Below, in pieces: positions 12,301 through 24,300 of a stretch of DNA of 64,000 bases; the first letter of the stretch is position 1; each line of letters opens with the position of its first letter. Position numbers and translations under genes: made by a program. The notes under the pieces are model-generated. The model worked only from the letters and a program-made list of their open reading frames with translations, had not been told where the DNA came from and did not search any database. Location: NCBI RefSeq assembly GCF_018320785.1, contig NC_054873.1, positions 21,480,196 through 21,544,195 of the forward strand. The letters are read 5' to 3'. This DNA comes from Cheilinus undulatus. Taxonomy: Eukaryota > Chordata > Actinopteri > Labriformes > Labridae.

Positions 12301-15300
12301 CCTTAATTTAATCAAGATGGTCTCTGGAGATCTGGATCTTTTTTTAAGATACCACCACTGGCGGCACATTGGAAACACAATTATGTTAAACAAACCTGCA
12401 GAGAATCAACAACAGCAAGGCGGAGGTGTATGATAATGAGGGAACACATAAAAGCAAAGTGCAACACATTTACATAAATACAGTTTCACAACTTATCTCT
12501 ACATGTGTGTCTGTAAACGAGAAGCAAGAGAGTACTAATGTTTCCCCCATTTGTAGTAGAACTTTTCTGTGTTTGACTGGGAAATAGCTTGAGTTTTTAA
12601 AGTTGCATTATAGAAAACATCTTCCCTTTATAAACTTTTTATCTGAGGACATGATTAAAAACAAGAACAAATACTAAATGAACCTTAAGGTGGTTTTCAG
12701 TTTGAAAGCTACTGTATTCAATGTAAACACCATATTCTTTCATGTAAAACAGTTGAAGTGGCTTAATTCCATAAGGCTTTATTAAACAGAAAACCTGCAT
12801 GATTAGCTGCTTGAATAGGATTAAGATTAAGAAAAAACAAAGATCCCTTTAATATAATCATATAACTTCCATCAATATAATTTGATATAATCAAATCAAC
12901 AAAATCCACCTTCCATCCTTCAACGTTTTAGCGCCTAACCACAACAGTAAAGCCAGCGACTTCAAACATGGTGTTAAATAAGTTTAAACTTGTACGTTGA
13001 ATTTTTTCTTTGAACCAGAAAAAAAAAAGACAATTTCAGAAAAAGCAGGCTCGAGTTACAGCCTGGTGTTCACAGACTGGTGTTCCACAAGGTTTTATAT
13101 TGGGGGATGATTTTATTCAGTCGTTATGTTAATGAGTTACCAAATCTTTGTGCGATGTATAAGTTCAATTATATGCTGATGATACAGTATTATATTCACA
13201 AGCAAAAAAACATCTTTATTTTAGGGAACATGTAAAAGAAAAATTTCAAAAGTCAAAGTTTTTGGCAAATTTCTGTCAGTTTAGACCTAACGCACACTGT
13301 CCAAAAGAAAAAAAAAAGAACTAATTGAATAAATAGATTTTAAATTCATCAACACAAACTCATGAAGATGAACCTTTTAGTCTGACTTGAACAGAATTTT
13401 AGTCTATATTAGCATATTTCATTGATTCATTTTAATTTAGTCCACTGTATTCATTTTTGATATATATCTACAGTAAATGCTCTTTTACTGTGAGACTAAT
13501 TTATTTTGATAAAACTAAACTTAATTAAGTTGTCCTTTTGCAGTTTCTTTTATCTGGATTGTATTGAATGTACCATCCTTTTCTTTTCTTTTCTTTTCAC
13601 TGTCATTCTCCTTTTTAAACATGCCATAACTGGCCCTGGGTTTTATCATGACAAATTCGTTTTTTTTCTTAGTTTATAGTCGCTTTTAACAATTTTAGTA
13701 TTCCATATTTATAACAATTGTTTTACTTCCAAAAAGTGAGTCACAAAGCTCTTTCTAGTGTGTCACAAATATGTGTTCACAAAAAAAGTGGCAAAAACTC
13801 TATGTACCCTAGCCCATACGGCAAATTCATACATGCATTTTTAGGGTTTTCTATGACTACTACTAAATTCCCAACCTGGCATGCCAGATGGATTTGTTTC
13901 AACAAAACATGTAACGTAGCCACTACTGAGATGCGCTGCTACCAGAGTAGCACACTCCATGTAGAACTGCATAACGCAAACCATGGCGACTGTAGACATG
14001 TCAGTACATGACTTTTGTCATTTTTGAAAAGAAAACAACTCACTGCTGTTCTTTGTTCTTCCTTTAACGAAGAAATGTCATCAAGTTCTGATAAAACTGG
14101 CACTTTGGCAGCATCCACGCTATAATTGCACCGACCTCTTCTTTCTGCTTGCTTACGTCACGACTTTGCTGCGCCCAAAAGAACTGCCCCTTGATGCTGA
14201 TTGGTCCTGTCACTTTCTAACCAGGACCAAACGGTTTAGACGGGAGCTTTGCAAGATGGATTTGCCAGTGAGAAGCATGGAAACGGGTGTATCCATCTGC
14301 TTTGCAAGGTTACTAAATTCCGGTATTTGCCTCAAAAGTTCAACTTATCTATCTCCTTTTCTTTGGATTTCAAAGTGAAGATAAAAAGTAGTCCCTAGAG
14401 TAAATACCAAATTTCCATGCTTTTTGGGGAAATTGAGTAAAATAAGCATGTGAGTCCTTCTGTGATAAAGTGCTTTTTCAACATGTTTGTCACATCCTGT
14501 CTTTTGTTTAGTTATGTTTTGATCTGGGCTATCTCAGGTCCAAACTGTGACATTTTTCATTAAATAAATTATAGCGGTTTCAAAATTTAAAAATTGGGTT
14601 GTCTTAAGGAGTTGGTGGTAGGTCCTAATAACCAGAGTAGTTGAGAATCACTGTTCTACATAAAGCAATTTTCCTACATTTTTGTAGCACCAAAAGTGCC
14701 GTACAACTAAGTCCAATTTACTGATTGATGGGCAAAAATCAACAGGTACCCATATTGTTCATGGGTAATTTAAGTTTTTCCATTGATGCTACTTTATGTT
14801 TGAACTGTTGAATAACAGAATTGACTGGATACATGCCACCTTAACCTACAAAAAACAGCTGAGGTACCATTACATGTTTAAAATGTATTCTTAAAAAGGC
14901 TAACCACAATTGTCCTCTTCACTCCCGAACTGTTTCATTCAAACATTTGTTTAGGACACAGAGAGATCAAATAATCTGTTTCGTACAAAAGAGCAAAGAT
15001 AATTCAACCCTGGATGTAGACTTTTATAGCACACTTTCTTTTCTACCACATAAATCATCTTAACAACCGCTTATCCGTCCATCTATCCATTACCTATAAC
15101 GTTCTATGACCCCGAGTGTCCCATTTGGGGTCATGGGGGTTGTAGCCAATCCCAGCTGTCATTTGGTAAGAGGTGGAGTAAACCCTGGACTAAGTCACCA
15201 GTCTATCACAGGGCTGAGCAGTCCTATATTCACACCTACAGACAATTGAGTCACTAATTAGCTGAACAAGCATTTTTTTGGACTGTTAAACGCACCTACG

Positions 15301-18300
15301 GCCCAAAGGAAGGGAACCATTGAAATAAACTGCCTTACAGAATAAAAATTGGTGCACTGGAACTTTTACGTCAGCAAAGGTTGTGAAGACTTTGTACAGC
15401 ACTGCTTTTAGAAGGATGGTCAGGGAGTTTCTGGGTTTTCTATTCTTACACACACGCGAATAAAGCGCACAGAACATCTTATTTGGCCTGCCAAAGAGCC
15501 TATGAGAAACTCTGCTGAGACACAGCACCTCACATAGCACGCACAACTCTTCACCACACTCTTACACCTACATCTCCTTTTCTCTCTCTGCCTCAGATCA
15601 ACGCCCTCCTCCTTTATCCTCTCCCTCTTTCTTTCTTCTCCCAGGACTTGATGTTTGCAATGCAGCAAAGCAGGCATTATTTCCACAGCCTTCCATTACT
15701 ATGACAACACCCTTTGAGGTCTCAAGGCCATTGAGACTTAAAGGGAGACGGACAATTTCATACCACCGGGGGGAGTTCATTTATTTTTTGTCTCCCAGTG
15801 TAATCTCCAGAGAGGGTGAAAAGAGAAGGGTAAAGACCGGATAAAAGCTCTGCTTAGACTTCTTTCGTCTTTTCTAATCCGCTATCTTAAAAAAAGAAGC
15901 TTTTAAGCCATGTTCACACTGTCAGAGCATGACATCCATAAACCCAGATGAACTACATTACACTTGTTTGTCCATGGATGAATTATAAAATGAAGATGAA
16001 ATATTAAAAGCTTTCATATAAACATTTTCTTCTGAAATCCTGTGAACAAGAGAGTTGGAACAAGAGAGGCAGAACCATAAAGAAAATAAAGCTGCACAAT
16101 TAATCACAGACCCCTTTAGGAGTATTTGAAATATTTTGGTTATTATTTGGGGCCAAACACATTAAGACTGACTTATTCTAGTATTTAATATTAATCTCTG
16201 CTGACATGCTAGTACCATTGACATAACCAAGGCCGATAAGGGAGGACAAAGGGGAGAACTTTCAGGGGCCTCCTCTGAGAATCGCCACTTTATTGTGGTG
16301 GAGGGGTTTGTGTGTCCTAGTTAACCTAGGAGCTATGTTGTCAGGAGCTCAAATGCCCCAGGTAGGGTCTCCTGAGGCAAACTGGTCCTGGGAGAGGGTC
16401 CAGATGAAGAGTGGTTCAAAACAGTCCTTGTGAAGCTGAGCCAATGGTACGGAGTCAACTCGCGAATATTGGGTGCAATGGAAATGGGATACTCGCAAGC
16501 AGAACTGGGTAAGCAGTTGCAAAAAAGCGGCAAAAGCGGTTAGAAGTGGCAAAAAGTGGTGAAAAATGGGTAAAAATGGCAGAAAGTGGCAAAGCGAGTG
16601 AAAAAGTGTGCTGAAAATCATTTAAAAGTGGCCAGAAAGTGGCAAAAATGGTCTAAAACAGGCTAAATGTAGCAAAAAGGTGTTAAAAGGGGCAAAAACA
16701 TGATCAATATGGGTTGTAAGTGGCAAAAATTGGCAGAAATGGATTAAGAGTTGCAAAAGTGGCAAAAGAGGTGATAATAGCAAAAAAAATGCTAAAAGTG
16801 GCAAAAAAAGTTGCAAAAGGTGTGCTGAAAATTGTTTAAAAGTGGCAAAATTGGTTTTAAATTGCAAAAATTCTCCAAAACAGGGCCAAAAAACCCTGCA
16901 AAAATTGGTTAAAAGGGGCAAAACCTAGTAGAAAAAGTGGTGAAAAAGTGTGAAAAAGTGGCACAATTAAATGTCCACATCAGAACCAATCATAGCTTAA
17001 CACACTTTTCAGCTCCCAAAATGAAGTAGCTGTTAGCCAGGATGCTAGCACCAGTGCTGATGATCCAACACATGCATTTGTACATAACTCAAAGCTGAAG
17101 AGGGCCCATGCTCTGGGTTTTTTTTAACTGTCGAATAAAAATGTAGAGCAGAAGCCAGTCAGCTTGGTTTAGCATAAAGACAGAAAAGAGTTTAACTGCT
17201 GGCTTGGCTTGGACTTGGTGCAACATTTGCCTAATAACCCCCAATTAAAAATTTTACACAGTGATATTTTTTTCTATATATAAAGATATATTTGCTTGTG
17301 TGTAATATTGAGAAGAGATGCTATAGCAGTTTACTGTCAAAGGATTACGTGACGTAAAAAGCACACTAAGGTCATATGTTTAAGTTAGTGGACCCTTGTA
17401 TTAATTCTAAATGTAACTGGACATGTTCACAGTATAAAGGAAAAATTAGAAAAGAATATAGCAGCAAGTGGAGAGTATTAAAATCTTCATCACATGTTCA
17501 AAGATCGTACCAGTTGTGTGATGTAAACCTCATCAGGCTGGCAGGAATTTAAGGCTGAAGAACTGGCCCATTTGCATTTCCACATCGAGCTCATCCTGAA
17601 ATTTATGTGAAGTTTTCATGACTCTTGGCTTTAGTTTAACTTACAGTGTATAGAAAACACAAATCAGCATTTTTTTTTAGAAATTTCAAACAATTCCTTT
17701 AAATATCAGTTAAAGAACTTTGAGCATTAACAAGGGGAAGAAATCAATTAAGCATTTGAAACATCTGTTCAGATTAAAGCATGACAGATTGAAGTTATTT
17801 AAGGCGACTTGATTTTCTGGCGAGTAAAAATAGAAACATCAAGTTAAGTGTAACATGTAAGGGAAGACTGAGACAGGGGAGCATAAGCAAAAATCTTAAC
17901 AACTTTTTAACTGAAATATAAAACCTTACCGTACTTATAAGAATTTAAAGCCCAAAATGTCCCTACTTTTGTCCAGTTTATTGTTGGAGATGTTAGGCAT
18001 TTCCTGTTTAAATAAAGGGGCTTAAGCATCAACAGAGATGGTTAAGATGGGAGACTTTAAACAAATTCTTTTTGAGTGGAAATTCATAGGAACCATCTAT
18101 TTTGTCTCCTTTCACAGCCTGCAAACAATGTCAACATCTTCTTTAGTTCTTACCACTACAAAACAATGCTCATCTTTAAACTATTCATAAAAGTACTCAG
18201 TATTACAGCTGGTGGTAAAGAAACTGGAGATTTTTTTAAACATTCACTGTAATTTAAACCATTTCTGATGCTTGTAGCTCACTGAGCAGACTGTAACAAG

Positions 18301-21300
18301 ACCAAATAATGATTTCATGCACTGGTTGAGAGGTAGGGCCATGTGTATTTTCAGCCTTACATAAATACCACTTTGGTGTGCCAGCAGGCTAAAAACATCT
18401 CTAATTTGAGGGTTAATGTGCAGATGTACAATGTTATTTGAATTATGCAAGGGCGTATGTTCAAGGGAGGGGAGAAAAAAAAAAGAAACATTCCCTTGAT
18501 CTCGCTTGGGTGGGCCTCTCTTGCCGCCCTGCCTTTAAAATCACGAGTGTGCCTTTAATTCTATAAAAAGCCTGGGTTTGTATTCGCTCTGTATACTTAC
18601 TAAGGGTAAAGTATGGGAGAGCAGTGAAGGCTCAAATTTAAATTAGTGGGCTCACTAAAGTTCACCACCACAACAAACTGAGAGGATGGACCTTTGAAAT
18701 GTCTAAATCATATCATGTATTGTAGGTTTTAGTGCCAATCTGTGGATTACTGCGGGCAGTGAAGGGAACATGATGATGATTTATGGCTTTAGTACATGCA
18801 CTGACCATAGCCTCGCTGGGGCACACATTTTTCTCAGATACACAGAGCTTTCTGCACTGCACTAATAAAAAAAAACAGTGATTCAAATATTTTCAAGTGT
18901 GGGAGACAGACAGCGTCTAATTTCTTTATTTGTGCACACGGATCCCTAATTTCCTCAGAGCCCACATACGTCTCAACATCTGCCTGAAGCATCTGGCCTC
19001 CGTCTTTAAAAATCCTTTTAATCTGGTACTTTCTGAAATCATCAGCATGTACTCCCATGTTTGTTACAGAATATCACCTTAGTTTGTGGTCATCAATCAG
19101 AAAAACAGCTGAGTAAAAACACAGAGGCGTGAATGCCAGCTGTGCCACTCTTAAGTCATGCTGCGGATTTACGCAGGTCCTGTTTCCTGGTCTTTTCTTA
19201 GCAGTCACACTTTTACGCTAATTCTATTTCTGAACATTACTCACGTGGTCTAAGCTGAATGTGACTGACAGGTATTCCTGTAAATAAGCTGACTTTTATC
19301 ACTGTTAACAGGAAGCTTCCTGTCATGAGGAGAACAAAGAATTAGGATCCTGTGAGGTGGCAGAGACGGGGACTCTGACATTTATCCTATAATTTAGAGT
19401 CTTTAATTTGTTGCTTTGTTGCAGCTGACTGATTTCTATTTCAAGATGAAGATACTGGCATTTTTTGACTTCTTGGAGGAATAACGTTCTCTGTAAACAG
19501 TCAGACAATCATCAACTTTACAGGCTTTTTCCGAAAACTGATGTACGTCATCACATCCAAACACGCTCACAGTCATTTTCCCTGTTTCACAATGCCATAG
19601 TGAAGCTTCACAGAGATCACAGCTTCAGACATTCATACGACAGTGTGCAATTACATGTCCTTGTCCGTGCATTCACAGTGCATTTTGGCATTGTAGGAAA
19701 TGAAGAGAATATCCTCCCTTTTAAATTTGGCAACATGACAAAAGCATATCAAAAAGTGCATAAAAACACAACATTAGAGCAGTATTTGAACACAACCTAA
19801 AGTAGCAGAATTTTTTTTTTCACTTTAATCAAAATTTAAAAAAAATGGAATGAAAAAAATAAAATGAAATTTTGTAAATAATAATTTTGGTCACATCTGA
19901 CCAGGTATATCTGAAAGACCATAAAACTAAATTTGCACAGTTGTAGCTACAGTTGAAAAGGACATGTTTTATACTCAGTATCTTGGGGCGACTTCTGTCA
20001 GCATCGCTAGCCACGCTTCAAAACAACACAGTGCATTGTAGGTAGACTGTTGCTAGGCTATGCAGAGTGTTTCATTTGCGGTCTGAAATACTGTGTGAAT
20101 TTATTAAAACTTGCAAAACAGGTTGCCCTCTGCATCTCTAGCATGACCACAGGCTGGGCCACTTGGGGATTGGTTCTGAGCCGCATGTGGCCCAGGCCGC
20201 TAATTGAATAGGCCTGGTTTACAGAGTATAGCAAATGTTAGCAGTGCTAGCACTGCTAGCTAGGTCAACATCCACATTCCTGTGCTGAATATGGTCACTC
20301 AGTGCTTCCATCAAATGTGTGTATAACTGGACACAGCCTCCAGACATCAACTCTATCCTGAGCTCTGAGATCAAAATAGTACTTAATGCTGCTCCTACAA
20401 GATGCTGTCAGTACGACCAATCAGCAGTTGTTTGTATCAGAATAAAGAGTATTGTTGCAGCAAGGCAGTAGTCATTAAGAACAATAACAGTGGCTACAAG
20501 TGGCGGGTGGCTAAGTTACAGAGTAGATGGAGCCTTTGACTAGGATTGTAAGTCTGAAATGATAATAAAATGGTAAGTAGTCAATTGACCAACTCATGTG
20601 GTGCTGACTACAAAGGGATCCAACATTACCGATTTAGCAAGCTAGTCTGGCACATCTCTGTGGCAAAGGGGGAACTCCACATACACACAGCTCTGTGCCT
20701 CAATGGCGTAGATGATTCTGTTCTCACTTCTTCTTCCACACCTGTGGTACAGGCTCAAAAGACAGTACAGAGAGAGCAACTTTGTCATCCACCTCATCCC
20801 CCCTTTACGCCTCGACTATGTTCATCGAGCTGTGTAAACATCACTTTAAATGGAATTGTTGACTAAAGTTGAACAGTCTATTCACACAACAGCTCATCCT
20901 GACTGAAAAGTTTCTTGGTTGCTTGTTTACATTTATCCCTCAAAGCGACAAATTTTCCGTGTCAGAAGGAGGAGGGTGGGGGATGGGAAAATTTTACTAA
21001 GGGGCTGAATAGAGTGTGGCTGAAATATTGGACTGTTTGCATTCACACTTGCAGCTCACTGGAAAAAATCAGGATTTTTACATGAGGACTCCTGAAAACT
21101 TCAAGAGAAATTCAAGAGGACAGTAATTTTGAGACAGGTCTGGCTGCAGAGATTTCTGACGGCCACTCTCAAAGACCGTTCATCTGAGACGCTGTGTAAC
21201 TCAGAGAGGAAGTGCTGTAATTTGCCGGATCATCTTATTTCCAGTTTTTGTTTTATTTTTTAAGTCAACTTTATTCATAAACAGAATCGGGCAGTTTAAT

Positions 21301-24300
21301 TCATCAAAAATTACATAGAAACGTTTCACAAATAAAACAGAGAAAAAGGTCAGAGGTGAAATCCGTGATTAAATAGCACTGTGTTAGAAGTAGTTACATG
21401 AACGGAGGCTCGCGTTAGTGCCGTTAGCTTTAGCAAAAGCTAACATAGCTATGCTAGCTATGTAATTAACGTAACTACATAAGCCAATGTAGCTGATGCC
21501 TTGTCCACACAGAGACGGAAACAATATATTTCCCTTTAGTTTTGCAAAAGCTTTCCGTAAATAGGGGATCTTTTCAGGAAATGTCTGCATAAGCATGGAA
21601 CCACTGAAAACCATTGAAAACGCTGTTGTGTATATGCCAAGCCTGTAAGTGGCGCTGTAATACTGCCATGGAAATGCACCAAAAGAGAGAAGAAGATTAC
21701 ATAAAATGGCCACAAACTTTCTCCTAGTTGCCCCTCTGGTTGTTCTCCATGGTGGATTTAAGAACATCTGGTGTATGTTGTTCACGGTGGTAGTAAAGGA
21801 GCATCAGGTTTTGCTGTAAAAGCCATAATAAGCTCGATTGCTTCTGCAGCACGAACACAACCTTGTAATCTGCCATTGTTGTTTTGGTTTGACATGCGCA
21901 TGTGACGTACGTGGACTATGCTATGTATAACATAATCGTTTCAAGAAACTGTCACTGTCCACATGGAGACGAAATGGTAAGCGTTTACAGATTTGTTCAC
22001 TCTGGGACCCAGTTTTAAAAAGTAGCCTTTACAGCCTCCCAAAATGCAGGTTACATGTGGATGAAATGCAGATACAACAAAAAACTTTTGCATATACTCC
22101 TGAATCTGTCTCTGTGTGGACGGGGCCTGAGTTAGCTTTGGGAATGTGAGCTTAAGCGAACATGGTTAAAGGTATGTAACTTAGCTACTTAGATAATGTA
22201 GATACGTAACTTATGTTGCTGCTTTGCCAGCTTTGCTTTCACTACATGATCTATGTAGCTTACACAGCTATTGGAGCTACATGGAGGACAAACTTTTTTT
22301 CCTGTAAAGAGACAGCTTTTTCAAACATTTTGTAATTAGGTTTTGCAGGTCAGGTTTTTGACTTTTAACTTTACCCCTTACCTTAAAACAGAAGTTTAAG
22401 CAGATTTTTATTTTGAAAGTTTTACCCTGTATTTCTGCTCTGAGATATACGGCGTCACAGATAAACAGTCTGTGGGAGTGGCAGTTAATTTCACGTCAAC
22501 TGAAGTAAATTTTAGCCACAAAGTGACTTTACTTTCCTAACAGACATGAACCTTTTTCACCTGTGGCTGTAGGGTATAAATTTTACAACCCCCAACCCTC
22601 TTTTCTGATATTTCCTGCTGTGTTCACACATTAGTGCTCCCTGACTTAACACAAAAAATATACTCCAGGGCTAGAAATTCTGGGGGAAATCTGGTAAAAA
22701 GTCTGGTTTGCACACATGAAGTTCAAGCAGACAAACTTGGCAATTGGGTCTCTGAAAATACTGGGGGTGAAAATGCCATTTATATCACAGCTGCAGCTCA
22801 CCCCAGTTTTGTGAATTTGTAAAGAGAGCACAAGTTAGAGATTAGCAGCAAGGAGGTGGGGTGTGAGGGTCTGTCTCTGGGTTTTTTTTAATTCAAATGT
22901 TTGCATGACTGTAATGCTCTTGAATCTGCTGAAGGTGAATACTCACTGATATAGAAGGTTCCTGGTGCCTGCTGGCCTTCAAACTGCAGTATGAGGAGGT
23001 TGCTGGTTTGACTGTCATGGCGAAGATACAAGGCCACTCCTAAGATCACGCCTCCAGCCAGCTGTCCCAAAGACAAAAAAAAAAAAAGATTATGACTCTC
23101 TTTGAAAGGGCTTTCTTTGATGAAATCTTTGAAGGGGGCCAGTGATTTTAAATGTTTTATATTCAAGAGAGATGTTGGCATTAATATTAAAATGACCCTG
23201 TAGTTATTGATTTTTAAGACTTAAAAAACAACCATCTATGTCTGTTATAAAAGAGAGCCCTGACATTCGCAATGCCACAAACCAGACTTGCCAAAGATCA
23301 GGCCAATGTCCAAAGCTTTCTGCTGATGTTTCCTTTTTGTGTCCAGCTCTGCTGTGAGGCACTGAACTGTTCACACGAGTGTTTAAAGGAAATCCTGACA
23401 CCTCAGTGACCTCCAGGACACACCTCATAACTTTGTTTAAAGCTAACTTAAGAAGTTCATTGTACAACTCTCAACCACTCCTCTGCTCTATCTGAATTAA
23501 CACTTACATTCTGAAAAGCTATTTTATATTAAGGCAAATAGCTCTCTATCCCCAAATGCATCAACCCTGATAAAACGTATCTTTCACATGCTGATGCTCT
23601 ACTTTTTATGCCAGTGTTTATACAAAGATATCTGCACATGGAGTGTCATGACTGTTCTCTATTGTTCTCCAAGAAACAGGAAACTGAATCCTCAACATGA
23701 AAAATAGCAAAACGAGGAAGAGAGGGCTCAGACTTTTCACAATGACAGGCACAGCAGCAAAATCAACACAGGAAACACTCCATCAAGAGTGGCGTGTCCA
23801 GGATACAGAGATTTGTACTCATCTAAAAAAAGACGGCCATAACGTAAAGACAAACCAAATGGAAATTCAAAAACAAGTCACTGATTCTGGCTGTCCAGGG
23901 CAAGAAGAGAACACGCAGTGGCCAGCACATCTGGAGGAAGTCTGATGTGATGTAATGACGTGTTAAACAATGAGAGTTGCTTTACGTTAGAGAAAGAGCT
24001 TATAAATGAAATGAATAAGAAACAGAAGTCAAGGTTTTTAATTAACTGCGATCTTGATTTACAAATTTCATCAAGGAGGTTCTTGGGCTCTTTGAAAGTT
24101 CAAAGGCAGTAAACGCTGGAGTCTGGTGACCAGGTAGGAACAAAGGAAATGTCAGGGGGGTTACAGCTTTCCCCTCCCCCCAAAAAACTCTATTAACTTT
24201 GCTCAATCTCCTTCTTTATGTGAGTTTAGTCTGAGGAGACTAAACAACAAAAATCCCTCAAATGCTGAGGAAACTATTCAAATTCAAATCCACAGCAGCC

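Noticed and set aside
16349-16921. Two minus-strand open frames of 90-99 codons
   Set aside because: They are produced by the GTGGCAAAA minisatellite and have the repetitive composition of its complement (Phe, Leu, Pro, His).
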